From positions 1 to 46,237 of the IMG/VR virus record IMGVR_UViG_3300028298_000011: DNA of 46,237 nt; one strand, 5' to 3'. A model generated the notes under the pieces. That model was not told the DNA's origin. It worked only from the letters and a program-made list of their open reading frames with translations, and did no database searches. The stretch's first letter is position 1. Every line of letters starts with the position of its first letter. The stretch comes from a virus. The translations under genes were made by a program, and so were the position numbers. This document shows positions 1-9,296 of this stretch, in pieces.

Positions 1-1597
1 AACTTCCTGAATTGAACATTTGATAGGCATAATTTTGATCTGATACCGATACGGCTATTGCGGCACCGGAGGAAGCGTTAACTTGCAACTTTCCCGATGT
101 TGGTGCAATAGTGCCTATGCCGACATTGCCACCCGTTGTCTGCAAATTAACATATGAGGTTGTTTTAGTTGCATCGCTTGTTCCATTGATTGTTATGTCA
201 TCGTTGGCCCCGGTTCCACCTACTACCGTCTGACCGCCTGACCTACCGCCCAACCGGACAAATTTAGATGAATCGGCAACAAAGACCGGATCAGACTCTG
301 CTGTTAAAAACCCACTACCCTCTAATGCCACAATCCGATCAGAATGATCCCATAAAGTATCTCGATGAAGTGCAAGCGTGTCATATATGGCTGACAGCGA
401 ATCTGAGTGAAGCACCAATGTATCACGTATACCGCTTAAATCAATGTTTTCACTCAACGTATCAATATCGTATTTAGTTGCCAATAAGGATATAGTATCT
501 CTATTGTCAAGCAAATACCAATGCGCTGTGCTATCCGTTGCGTAAATCTTGTTCTGCCAATACGTTACCTTCAACCCATCAGGCGGGTGTGTCGGCAGTT
601 GGGTTAACTTACGGAAACTGATCGTGTCTATTTCCAAATATGATAGCGTTCCACCAGTGTCGATGTCCGTAATAATTCCCCCTGTTGTAGTTATCATATT
701 ATTGAACATATCCTGAAATGTACCTGTCTGTCCTGAGTAGATTGGCCCAGGATAACCAACAGAGAATCTTGTCTTTGCAAAAATCGTATCGGCAGCAAAG
801 TTATGCTCTAATTCCGATGTTGTATTATGGTCGAAATGAAGCCATCGGTCAGCACCATTACTATGGTAGAAATCAATATAATCCGCATCCATTGTTAATA
901 AATTGGTGTAAAGAGGATTTGTTTTCATTCTGACATTTTCAGCAAAATGGATTCCCGAAGTATCTACATACAGTTTTCCACTTAACGGATAAGACGCACC
1001 AGCAACCAATGGAAGATATAGATCTAAATCACTTCTTGTAGATATTTTCGTAAGAGTATCTCTCCATAACAAAGAATTTGCTTCTACATATTTGGAAATT
1101 GCTTTCATCGTTGCACCATACGTATCTGATAAATTCCAAAACACTGAGTCTGTTCCGGTTACAATATACGTTAATAAAGGATTGCCATGATGCTCAATTA
1201 ATGACCACTTAGAAATCATGTCATAAGGAGCTGTTCCGGTTGACATGTGAGCTACTTTACAGATATAGTAAACTATATACGTACCCAGGTCAAATGTAAC
1301 AATTTCACCTTTTGCATACGCATGTCCAGTTATCCAAACAGTAGCTAAATTCAAATCAATTGCCGAAGTATAGTCTACTATTAATCCCAGGTTCCAATCT
1401 TTAACTGAATTTTTGAAATGGAGTGAATCTTCATAGATATACATTTTACCCCATCCTGGCGATGGGTTTGAAGGAATACCTAATTGAGATTTTCCTAGAA
1501 TGTATAGGCTGTTATTGAGGACTGAAGAGTTAACAATCTGAGATTGCAGGGATATTCCTATGACTAGGAAAACTATTGATAGGATTAATTTTTTCAT
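1..1597 (-). CDS. Tail fibre/adhesin, N-terminal 532 codons (continues at 46237)
   Basis: The frame opens with ATG at 1597 and has no stop before the left edge. Base 1 is the first base of a codon completed by 46237 and 46236, and the frame continues into the gene at 43833-46237, giving about 1333 residues in all. The N-terminus, MKKLILSIVFLVIGISLQSQ, looks like a Sec signal peptide, which is odd for a virion protein. Residues around 375-430 are rich in Asp-Thr-Leu and His-Ser-Asp heptads and may form a coiled-coil stalk. The first NVGIGT repeat follows near residue 500. The start overlaps the previous stop by ATGA, so it is translated with the distal tail genes. The role as receptor-binding fibre is inferred from position and repeats. 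Confidence 0.82.
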   Translation of the reverse strand, partial: MKKLILSIVFLVIGISLQSQIVNSSVLNNSLYILGKSQLGIPSNPSPGWGKMYIYEDSLHFKNSVKDWNLGLIVDYTSAIDLNLATVWITGHAYAKGEIVTFDLGTYIVYYICKVAHMSTGTAPYDMISKWSLIEHHGNPLLTYIVTGTDSVFWNLSDTYGATMKAISKYVEANSLLWRDTLTKISTRSDLDLYLPLVAGASYPLSGKLYVDTSGIHFAENVRMKTNPLYTNLLTMDADYIDFYHSNGADRWLHFDHNTTSELEHNFAADTIFAKTRFSVGYPGPIYSGQTGTFQDMFNNMITTTGGIITDIDTGGTLSYLEIDTISFRKLTQLPTHPPDGLKVTYWQNKIYATDSTAHWYLLDNRDTISLLATKYDIDTLSENIDLSGIRDTLVLHSDSLSAIYDTLALHRDTLWDHSDRIVALEGSGFLTAESDPVFVADSSKFVRLGGRSGGQTVVGGTGANDDITINGTSDATKTTSYVNLQTTGGNVGIGTIAPTSGKLQVNASSGAAIAVSVSDQNYAYQMFNSGS

Positions 1598-2760
1598 ACC
1601 TTGTAACGAATTAACGTGAGATTAATATCATAAGTCTCGGCCCCTGCTGGAGTTATGGTAATGTATAGTGTATCCTGGGAATACCCAAATACTGCTCCAC
1701 AGTATAGAGATTGGGGATTCCCTACCACGAATGTAGATAAATCAGTTTCAACAAGAACATCATCGGATCCAACAGTTAGTCCTGCTTTAATTGTTCCCCC
1801 CACTCCTGAGAGAACAGTGACCACAATATCATTGATCCGAAAGTCGTCTTTGTAAGCCCCAACATCAATACTCTGTGCCCCGGTCACTCCAGTGAGGGGG
1901 AAGTTCTTAATGGTCTCCCAAGCATCTCCCCCTTGCCCGATATAGTCAAACCCTTCATCATCTGAGTTTAACCCGACCACATAGGACTGAGTAAGTTCAC
2001 AGGTCAGTACTTGTAAATTTGTTTTGGAAAATCTAACTACAGAAGGATTTGCCTCTTTTACAAATTCCTTTCCATTAATTGAAACTATGTCATGAGCTAG
2101 GGCTATATTGATCTTTTCTGTAAGGTAAGAAGGAATCGGTTCTGTCTCTAATACTAAAACCCTTTGAACTACTTCACTTATTTTTGTGAGAATCCCTTGA
2201 TTGGAATATACATCTATCTCCCCCTTTGGTTTATAGTTATATAGCCTTCCAGGAATACGGATATAGTGTTCTATCACCAAGTTTGTATAGTCCAATTCAA
2301 AAGCAGTATCATAATTTGTATATCTCAAAATCACATGGTTTACCCAAGTTGCAGCATTTATAATAGGTTCACTCTGATAAACTATAGTGTCATAGGATCC
2401 ATCTGTAGCTGTTAATTTTACATAGTAGGCCTTAGCTGTTTCCCAAGCCACAGTGTCAATCTCTACTGAGAAAAAAGAATAGGTGGCATAAGTAGTTTCA
2501 GAAGTTACAGTCAGAGTAGCAACCTCTTCATTCAAATGGTTATATAGTTTACAAACATGAGTCCCATAAGCACTTTTGAACCAAAACTTCAGAACATCCC
2601 CAGTGATAACTTTCTGAGCATACCCATATTTTTTTCCATCTGGTACTACTTCAGCACAGACCAAGGTATTCTCCCAGTTAGACCCATCTAGGGGACTAGA
2701 TTCAACCTTTGCAAATCTCAGTGAATTTGCTAAACTTATTGCTAGTATTCCTTCTGCCAT
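1594..2760 (-). CDS. Distal tail structural protein
   Basis: A 388-residue protein, predicted mostly beta, with no domain I can name. It follows the 696-residue tail-hub candidate with a 2-base gap and its TGA overlaps the ATG of the fibre gene (ATGA). Its N-terminus (MAEGILAISLANSLRFAKVE) has no signal peptide. The centre contains a motif VSINGKEFVKEANPSVVRFS and the C-terminal third resembles a beta-sandwich (repeated TVLSGVGGTIKAGLTVG-like strands). Position between hub and fibre suggests a baseplate or fibre-attachment protein. That role is inference from gene order only. Confidence 0.6.
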   Translation of the reverse strand: MAEGILAISLANSLRFAKVESSPLDGSNWENTLVCAEVVPDGKKYGYAQKVITGDVLKFWFKSAYGTHVCKLYNHLNEEVATLTVTSETTYATYSFFSVEIDTVAWETAKAYYVKLTATDGSYDTIVYQSEPIINAATWVNHVILRYTNYDTAFELDYTNLVIEHYIRIPGRLYNYKPKGEIDVYSNQGILTKISEVVQRVLVLETEPIPSYLTEKINIALAHDIVSINGKEFVKEANPSVVRFSKTNLQVLTCELTQSYVVGLNSDDEGFDYIGQGGDAWETIKNFPLTGVTGAQSIDVGAYKDDFRINDIVVTVLSGVGGTIKAGLTVGSDDVLVETDLSTFVVGNPQSLYCGAVFGYSQDTLYITITPAGAETYDINLTLIRYKV

Positions 2761-2762
2761 AA

Positions 2763-4853
2763 TTAACTTAATTCAAAGGTTGCTGACACTGTAGGATCCA
2801 CTTTCAATAATTCAAATTTAGCTGTACTTTTAACTCCCTCAGACTTAACCCGTATAGAAAGGATCCAACCATATTTCCAAATCAGGTCTTCTGAATTTTG
2901 CCTAAATTTAACAATTCCATACATATTTGAGATCCCCCCTGTGGACCCCAATTGAATTACATCAATGATTGCTTGTGATATGGGAGTTTCAAAACTATAT
3001 TTAGTTGATTCCCAAATTGGAGTTACTAAGTCAGATACTAATATATCTGAAGTTTCAGTTATTGAATCCCCTCCTGTTTCTTTACTTATAAGTCTTGTAT
3101 CCTTTTCCTGTTTAGTAAAAACTATTTTTGAATCTTGGTACAGTTTTAAGAATCCTGTAAGTCTATATCCGTGTCTCCTTAGATTTCTAGCGGGAGAATA
3201 TAATACATTGTAAACTCCGGTATTACATACAGTCCCTGATATAGAATCAAAACCCTGATTTGTCTGAGCTATAATATCTGACTCACTTCTAACTACAGAG
3301 AGAATAAAATTATCCTCATCAGTGCTTATGTCCTTACCGGACTTGGCCTCATTTCGGGCCATTTGAATCCCAGAATCATCAGCTCGATAAGGACTGATCA
3401 ATGTAAGTTCTTTCTTTATAGTTTTTATGATATCCGTATAAGCTATTTGTGTATTGTACTCTCGAAGTCCCCCCGTGGCCCCCAGAGGCTCAAATTTGGA
3501 ATATCCCACACTAATCTTATTATATACCCAATCGGCTAAAACAGCCTCCTGTATGTCCTTACAATCACTAAAAGTGAGTTCTACTGGAGTTGAATCCTGT
3601 ATGATAAAGACCCCAAAGAAATAGGATAATAGTTCAATTCGAACTTTTCCGGATTCAATACCCATCCCTATATTCAAAGTAGCTTTAAGAGAATCAAAAG
3701 CTTCTTTCAATGTAGCTGTCAAAGGAATATCAGAAACTAGGAATCCCCTCAGTTGTTTTCCCCCAATGAACACTCCTAAGGATCCTGCCCCATCAGATTC
3801 ATAAGTCTGAAGTTCAGAGTCTGTTCTCCCCAAAAAATCTGAGTAGAATGGATCAGCTTCACCTGTGATACTTTGCAGAATCCGAGTAAAAGCTTCATGA
3901 TAGAAAACCCCATTAACAGTTGTAGCTGGATATACTAAAGGATTGCTTTTAACAGTTATAGATCCTGTATAGGGTAAAGTAGTGTCTCCAGGAGTCCCAG
4001 CATAGACTAAAGTAATATTAATGTAGTCATCTTGAACTAAAGAAAAATTATGAGGCCCCACATCTACTAAGTCAATTTCAGTCGAAGGATCAATTAATTC
4101 TTGGAATAGGTTTACTGAAGATTGTAAATCTCCCGCAGAATTGTAGTGAGCAATCATTACTGTAGTTACTACTGTAGCTGTTACTGTAACATTTAAGGTA
4201 ACATATAATGACAAAGTTATATCTTCATCAGCTTCAAAAATACTTCCTAGAACTCCTGCATAGGCTGAAGGATCCGCAACAGTATGAAATCCTGGAATTA
4301 GGGATGAAACTAAAACAAAAGGAATTGAATGTGGCCCGTTATATGTAGTTCCTGCATTCAATGTAAATAAGTTATTCAATCCATCAGTTCTTTCTGGCAG
4401 ATTAACTAGAACTCCCTCATTAGAAAAAGGAGTTATAGAATCTCCATCGAGAGTTGTAGTTTTAACCAAATTTATTGGTATATCTTCCCGATTCATTACC
4501 TTTGTTACAAAATCTGAATCTTCAATTCCCAATTCTATACGATCAATCTTTCTATTATAAGTGGCAAAATTTATTTTACCCCTGTAACATTGTGTGTAGT
4601 AATGTGTAGTCGGGTCAAACCTTTTTACTATAAAATAAGCCTCTGATTCAATCCCTTCATTTTCCTTCAACCACTTAACAATTACCTTCCCATCTTTTAT
4701 AAAACCTAGAAGAGAAACCACATATTTTCTATATATTCCTTGATAGCTTTCACTTCTTACCAATTCCCAACCGGCCTGATCCCATCCATAGGGCTGATAA
4801 AAAACTCTTTCAGTTCCCCTGGATGATTCAATATAGAATAATTCTTGTTTCAA
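2763..4853 (-). CDS. Tail hub / distal tail protein (putative)
   Basis: A 696-residue protein directly downstream of the tape-measure gene, the position where siphoviruses encode distal tail or tail-associated proteins. The N-terminus (MKQELFYIESSRGTERVFYQ, then GWDQAGWELVRSE) resembles proteins found after tape measures in Bacteroidota phages, as I remember them. The middle contains long threonine/valine-rich beta stretches (around residues 205-300) that suggest an inserted beta-sandwich. Start ATG at 4853 overlaps the tape-measure stop (ATGA). I see no peptidase or lysozyme catalytic motif. The hub assignment depends mainly on gene order. Confidence 0.6.
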   Translation of the reverse strand: MKQELFYIESSRGTERVFYQPYGWDQAGWELVRSESYQGIYRKYVVSLLGFIKDGKVIVKWLKENEGIESEAYFIVKRFDPTTHYYTQCYRGKINFATYNRKIDRIELGIEDSDFVTKVMNREDIPINLVKTTTLDGDSITPFSNEGVLVNLPERTDGLNNLFTLNAGTTYNGPHSIPFVLVSSLIPGFHTVADPSAYAGVLGSIFEADEDITLSLYVTLNVTVTATVVTTVMIAHYNSAGDLQSSVNLFQELIDPSTEIDLVDVGPHNFSLVQDDYINITLVYAGTPGDTTLPYTGSITVKSNPLVYPATTVNGVFYHEAFTRILQSITGEADPFYSDFLGRTDSELQTYESDGAGSLGVFIGGKQLRGFLVSDIPLTATLKEAFDSLKATLNIGMGIESGKVRIELLSYFFGVFIIQDSTPVELTFSDCKDIQEAVLADWVYNKISVGYSKFEPLGATGGLREYNTQIAYTDIIKTIKKELTLISPYRADDSGIQMARNEAKSGKDISTDEDNFILSVVRSESDIIAQTNQGFDSISGTVCNTGVYNVLYSPARNLRRHGYRLTGFLKLYQDSKIVFTKQEKDTRLISKETGGDSITETSDILVSDLVTPIWESTKYSFETPISQAIIDVIQLGSTGGISNMYGIVKFRQNSEDLIWKYGWILSIRVKSEGVKSTAKFELLKVDPTVSATFELS

Positions 4854-7800
4854 CGTTTGAAGTTATTTCTGTAGTGAGTAGCAAAATCTCCATCCCTGTG
4901 AGAAATATCAATCCCTTCATCAGTGAAGTTAAAAATGTATTCTCTCTTATTTTTTATGGCCTCTACAACAGGATTCATATCTACATTTACAACAGTATTA
5001 TGTTGATCTCTATTTTGAAGGGCCTTACGCATTATGAAGTCGGTTTCTTTTGCTGGAATGATTTGAGTGTGGGGTTTCAGGTAGACTAGTGATGCCCTCT
5101 CAGGAGATAGTTGAACTCCTCCGTATGTATCTATCAATAATTCTCTCCCCTCCTCCCCTATGATTGCAGGTCCTCCTGGAGAGTCTTTAGTTCCTATCCT
5201 GAACTCAGGAATCTTTTTGCTCAGTACCACAGCAGCTTGAATAATCCCTAATCCAGCTGTTAGGGCTATAAGTATGGGGTTGGGGGCTACCTTCATTATG
5301 GCTACAGCCGTATTGAGGGCAATATTAAATAAGGCAGCTAGTTTGTCATTCTCTGCTTGTTTCTTTTTCTGTACAGCTACCTCTTTATCATACTTATCAT
5401 TGATTTTTTTCTGTGCTTCTTTATTTTCCCCGGCTGCCTCTATTTCTTTATCCCTTTTCTTTTCTATTGAATTTATCTCAGATTCAATCCGATCATTACT
5501 GATTTCAAAAATAGCATCCCCAAGTTCATTAACTAGATCAAATGTAGCTTTAATTAATTCTTGTTTACGTTCTTCTGCTTCTTTTTCATTTTTCTCTCTC
5601 TCCTTTTGTATCTCCTTTATAGCATCTTCACTTTCCTCCAAGTCTGCCATTTCAAGGTCAGTCCAATATTTCTTAGCATTGTATTCATCTTCAGCTAAGT
5701 TCTCTATTATCTTAAGTTTCAAAGCAGCTATTTTAGCTAAACCTTCGGCCTGTTCCCCTGGAGTGAGAGCTCCAACATTTTCCTCCAGGGCCTTAAGAGA
5801 TTCCTGAGCAATCAGAAGTTCATACTTACGAGCGATCCTCAGTTTCTCCTCTTCAGCTTTCTCAAATGAAGTAACTCCATCCAAATAAGATTGATTTACA
5901 ACAGCTAACTCCTGATCCCTAGCTTCATTTAATTTAGACATATTGACCAGTTGTTGATCTATCCGTTCATCTCGTATTTCTTTTAAAGCATTCTCAGCCA
6001 TCTTAAGATCTTCAACTTCCAATTCATCCCATACTTTTTTATTCTTGAGTTTCTGTTCATTTGCTTTCTTAGCAGCTTTCTCAGCATCTTTAACCCCTTT
6101 TTCAGCTATTTCTTTTTTAGTCAATTCAGCTTTCTCTAAATCTGATAATCTAGCCTTCTCAGCATCAGCCAATGCTCTACTCTCCAAATCAATCTGGACT
6201 TTCCTTCTTTCGATGAACTCTTCATATAAAACTAAGGCCTGTTTTTTATTGAACCCTATATCGTCTAATTCTTTAAGGGAGGCCTCTTTTGAGGCAGCTA
6301 ATGACTCTATGGTCTGATCCTTCAGTTTTCCAATGATGATCCTTAATTTGTCCGCCTGTTTTCCTGTACGAGCCAACATAGCGTCGTAAGTCCTGGTAAT
6401 TTGTTCAGCAGACAGTTTTGAAGTCCGGGTAAATATAAGATCCAAGTTCGAAAGAGAGATCACCAAGTTATTAATGAACTGAATCATTTTACGAAATAAA
6501 TTAAATCCTGCCTCCCCCTTCAATACAAACCCCTCCCAAGCGGAGGATAACTTAATTACATCCCCCGCTAAGTTATCTAACCTCTTGTCAACCATTACTT
6601 GGAGTTCATCATTCACTCCAGTAATTGAATCCCTGAGGGTTCCTGCTGCTTCTGCCTGGTTCAGGAATACGTTAAATGCAGCAACAGATCTCTTATCTGT
6701 TAACTGAAGGGTCTCATTCAAACTGACTCCCCTTTCTCTCAGGGAGACCAATCCCTTTATAAGTTCATTGGAATTTGTAACAGTTCCCCCCAATTCCTTA
6801 GCTAATGCCCCATTAGTATCTGCCAAGTTAAGGAATATATTTCTCAAAGCTGTTGCTCCCTTAGAGGCATCAAATCCGGCGTCTTTTAATTTTCCAATCA
6901 ATCCTATAAGATCCTCTAATGTGAACCCGTATGCCTTAGCTACAGGCCCTGCAGTGGATAGTATTGTATCATAATCTGCAAAGGTCAAAGCAGATTTAGT
7001 TGTAGCCACTGCTAGAGTAGCTACAAAATCATTCATTCGGGAAGCATCGGCATTGAATACCCTCAGGGCTGTACCTGCAGTTTTAGCAGCATCTGGGAGA
7101 GCAGCTCCCGTAGCAGTTGCAAAAGAGAGGATAGCTTTAGTGGACAATTCAATCTCAGTTGTTGTGAAACCTAGTTTTGCTAACTCAACTTGGAGTTTAG
7201 TAACTTCTGTGGCAGTATACTGAGTTTGGGATCCTAATAATTTAGCTTGGATGGTTAGATTCTCAATTTCCTTAGCTGTTTTCCCAGACACGGATTGTAA
7301 TTCACTTTGAGCTAATTGAAATACTTTTATTATGTTGAAAGCCTCCTTCATAGCTTTCCCAATTAAAGCGATCCCCGCAGTAATCCCTAAAGCTCCTGCC
7401 AGTTTTTTAAGAGTAGATCCTAACCCCTCTAGAGCACTTTTGTAATTCCCAATGTTCATCCGTTGTTTTCCGGCTGCATCCAAGTTCTTACGAATAGTCT
7501 CTGTGTTCTTATCAATCGCAGTATTGATTTCTAATAACCTTGTCCGACCTTTCTCAGTCTCTAGGTTAAGGGATTTCCTCTCGAGGGTTAATTTCTTATT
7601 TTCTGCTACCAGTTTCTGTAAGGATCCTGCCTCTTTATTTTGAAGGACAGCCTCAGCCTCCATTGTAGATTTTAAGTCCCTCCTTGCTTGGGTCTCCTGG
7701 ATCTTAGTTAAGACCAGTTCCTTATTGGTAGTCTCTGTCTTCTTTTTAGTGTTATCTAGGTCAATTAGGAGTTTAATTTGGTCTTGTATAGTCTTATTCA

Positions 7801-7969
7801 ACTCGGATATAGTTAGTGACCCAGATAAGGCCTTATCCATCCCCTTGCCCTTCTCTATCATCTTATCCAACTGATCCAAATTCAACTTTAATTTTGCCCC
7901 TAATAGGTCGATGGAGTCCAGAGCGGCCTTGGAGATGACATCATATTGTTCAATCCGCCCTTTTGCCAT
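4850..7969 (-). CDS. Tail tape measure protein
   Basis: At 1039 residues this is the longest uninterrupted tail gene. The N-terminal 190 residues are Lys/Glu-rich coiled coil. A hydrophobic helix (LGITAGIALIGKAMKEAF) follows near 195-215. Residues about 225-400 carry the PhageMin_Tail/TP901-type core (QTQYTATEVTKLQVELAKLG, then TFADYDTILSTAGPVAKAYG). Next is a long charged helical region rich in AEKAAKKANEQK-type sequence, a second hydrophobic segment near 895-940, and a C-terminal GPAIIGEEGRELLID motif common at tape-measure ends. Such proteins set tail length and fill the tail tube. The start overlaps the previous gene by 20 bases. A tail of this size fits a siphovirus. Confidence 0.93.
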   Translation of the reverse strand: MAKGRIEQYDVISKAALDSIDLLGAKLKLNLDQLDKMIEKGKGMDKALSGSLTISELNKTIQDQIKLLIDLDNTKKKTETTNKELVLTKIQETQARRDLKSTMEAEAVLQNKEAGSLQKLVAENKKLTLERKSLNLETEKGRTRLLEINTAIDKNTETIRKNLDAAGKQRMNIGNYKSALEGLGSTLKKLAGALGITAGIALIGKAMKEAFNIIKVFQLAQSELQSVSGKTAKEIENLTIQAKLLGSQTQYTATEVTKLQVELAKLGFTTTEIELSTKAILSFATATGAALPDAAKTAGTALRVFNADASRMNDFVATLAVATTKSALTFADYDTILSTAGPVAKAYGFTLEDLIGLIGKLKDAGFDASKGATALRNIFLNLADTNGALAKELGGTVTNSNELIKGLVSLRERGVSLNETLQLTDKRSVAAFNVFLNQAEAAGTLRDSITGVNDELQVMVDKRLDNLAGDVIKLSSAWEGFVLKGEAGFNLFRKMIQFINNLVISLSNLDLIFTRTSKLSAEQITRTYDAMLARTGKQADKLRIIIGKLKDQTIESLAASKEASLKELDDIGFNKKQALVLYEEFIERRKVQIDLESRALADAEKARLSDLEKAELTKKEIAEKGVKDAEKAAKKANEQKLKNKKVWDELEVEDLKMAENALKEIRDERIDQQLVNMSKLNEARDQELAVVNQSYLDGVTSFEKAEEEKLRIARKYELLIAQESLKALEENVGALTPGEQAEGLAKIAALKLKIIENLAEDEYNAKKYWTDLEMADLEESEDAIKEIQKEREKNEKEAEERKQELIKATFDLVNELGDAIFEISNDRIESEINSIEKKRDKEIEAAGENKEAQKKINDKYDKEVAVQKKKQAENDKLAALFNIALNTAVAIMKVAPNPILIALTAGLGIIQAAVVLSKKIPEFRIGTKDSPGGPAIIGEEGRELLIDTYGGVQLSPERASLVYLKPHTQIIPAKETDFIMRKALQNRDQHNTVVNVDMNPVVEAIKNKREYIFNFTDEGIDISHRDGDFATHYRNNFKR

Positions 7970-8543
7970 ATTCGTTATGTTTATTAATTAGAAGGACAAA
8001 TTGCTTTATACTCATGGTGTCAATATTAATAGGAATCCCCCTAAGTTGTTCAATTTGGTTCACCAGGTCTAAGAATTCAATTTTTACAGTACTCTTCTTT
8101 GTCTTTGATTCCAGTTCTTTCTCTAGAATCTTAATCCGAGTTTCTTTATTTCTAAGTCTTTTTGTAGCTATATTCAAAGATTCCAGATATTCCCCTCTAC
8201 TGTTCATGTTCAAGATAATCCCTTCCGCCTCCAGATCTTTGGCATATTCAGCATTGAACCTGAAATATAGAGAAAAAATCTCAGCCTTCAGAACTTCATA
8301 CTGTGTATTAGTAGAAGAATATTTACGAAGAGTTTCAAAATAAATCTGATAGTCTCGATCCTTGGAGATCTCAATATATTGACCCCATATTTTTTCCCAA
8401 ATAAGGGAATCAATTTCAGCATTAGGAAGATTCTCATAATCAATCCCCTTGATTAACCATCGATGATCCCCCGTTTCAACTATCATATAGAAATTCCTAA
8501 TCGGGAGAAAGTCTATTGTAGTGTACAATTTCAACGGGGTCAT
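7950..8543 (-). CDS. Putative tail assembly protein (hypothetical)
   Basis: A 197-residue protein just before the tape measure, a position often held by tail-assembly chaperones. I chose ATG at 8543 (MTPLKLYTTIDFLPIRNFYM) because in-frame starts farther upstream, to 8627, would lie deep inside the 63-codon gene at 8497-8688. With this start the overlap is 47 bases. The sequence is helical and charged in the second half (residues about 120-175, KRLRNKETRIKILEKELESK), followed by a Leu-rich C-terminus. There is no recognisable domain. I see no slippery heptamer that would support a GT-type frameshift product, but I did not examine this exhaustively. Confidence 0.6.
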   Translation of the reverse strand: MTPLKLYTTIDFLPIRNFYMIVETGDHRWLIKGIDYENLPNAEIDSLIWEKIWGQYIEISKDRDYQIYFETLRKYSSTNTQYEVLKAEIFSLYFRFNAEYAKDLEAEGIILNMNSRGEYLESLNIATKRLRNKETRIKILEKELESKTKKSTVKIEFLDLVNQIEQLRGIPINIDTMSIKQFVLLINKHNEYGKRAD

Positions 8544-8688
8544 CGGTACAGTATGCAGTTTCCTCAAATGTATAGCGCCCTTCGAAATTGAGGAAAATTG
8601 TAACATCGACTTTTTCATGATATGCATACCGTATAGCTAAGATTCTTACATAATCCAGCGTATAGGCCGGCAGATGTTTTTTACACAC
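8497..8688 (-). CDS. Small hypothetical protein in tail module
   Basis: A 63-codon frame starting 8 bases before the stop of the upstream gene (8681) and overlapping the next gene by 47 bases, so it fits the tightly packed operon and fills what would otherwise be a gap of about 140 bases. The sequence (MCKKHLPAYTLDYVRILAIR, then VDVTIFLNFEGRYTFEETAY) is compositionally normal for a real protein. No domain recognised. It could be a small tail-assembly factor. Confidence is moderate because it is short and overlapped. Confidence 0.5.
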   Translation of the reverse strand: MCKKHLPAYTLDYVRILAIRYAYHEKVDVTIFLNFEGRYTFEETAYCTDDPVEIVHYNRLSPD

Positions 8689-9127
8689 CTATCTCTAACC
8701 TTAATCTGGGGAGAAATAATGTTAAAAACTCGATCCTTAAGTGCTCCATATTCAGAGGGGTGAGCCCATAAATCTTAGCAAATGCCCTCATCCTACTCGT
8801 GCCCTCTTCCAACCATTCAGCTTTTCGATCAGTGGAGTAGATATCCATGATCCCTCCTTTTAGGTCTGCTTTGAAAGCTTTCCAAAAATCACCGGAGACT
8901 TTTAAGTCAGGATTTCCAAAACCTGGGAGGGAATTCATAAGTGCTTTCTTGGCTGAATAGGACTTGTTTTTATACTTTCGAAATCTTTTACCTTCTGCAT
9001 TAAGACCCTGTTCCAATTGAAACCTGTTAAGATCCAGGATCAGGGGTCTTAGTTCAGAAAGTACTTCATCGACTAAACGACTAGTGTCAATCTGCTTGAT
9101 GTTCTGATATGCTTCAAGTAATGTCAC
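8681..9127 (-). CDS. Putative neck / tail-completion protein
   Basis: A 148-residue protein located between the tail-tube candidate and the tape measure. The central part (GKRFRKYKNKSYSAKKALMN, then GNPDLKVSGDFWKAFKADLK) resembles a pattern I know from small head-tail joining proteins of Bacteroidota phages, in which basic residues precede a 'L-x-x-x-G-D-F' segment. That resemblance is from memory and not a computed match. The start overlaps the previous gene by 14 bases and the stop overlaps the next by 8. Being part of the connector or tail-completion set is likely. The precise role is unknown. Confidence 0.5.
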   Translation of the reverse strand: MTLLEAYQNIKQIDTSRLVDEVLSELRPLILDLNRFQLEQGLNAEGKRFRKYKNKSYSAKKALMNSLPGFGNPDLKVSGDFWKAFKADLKGGIMDIYSTDRKAEWLEEGTSRMRAFAKIYGLTPLNMEHLRIEFLTLFLPRLRLEIGV

Positions 9128-9296
9128 TTACCTTTAATTCTTTGTAGACAGATTTCAATTCCTTTATGATAGACTTTTTTTGATCTTCAGTTTTCATACT
9201 GTATAAAAACTGATGGACACGGATGAACTCCTCAGCCGTACCTATGAAGGTCGGTGAAAAACTCACCCGTTGTCCAGCAATTAATTTTTCCATCAT
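9114..9296 (-). CDS. Small hypothetical protein downstream of tail tube
   Basis: A 60-residue charged, helical protein (MMEKLIAGQRVSFSPTFIGT...) whose ATG overlaps the TAA of the tail-tube gene (TAATG), indicating translational coupling. A second ATG follows immediately at 9293 and could be the real start. Small genes directly after the tube gene often encode tail-assembly chaperones, but this one is shorter than those I know and I cannot assign it. Confidence 0.6.
   Translation of the reverse strand: MMEKLIAGQRVSFSPTFIGTAEEFIRVHQFLYSMKTEDQKKSIIKELKSVYKELKVSDIT

Noticed and set aside
268-933. Short plus-strand frames at the left end
   Set aside because: They lie antisense to the continuous tail-fibre frame, which has signal peptide, repeats and in-frame continuation at the other end.
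5274-5807. 177-codon plus-strand frame opposite the tape measure
   Set aside because: It is Ser/Phe-rich sequence mirrored from the Lys/Glu-rich coiled coil of the tape measure, a common artefact. No leader or neighbours on that strand.
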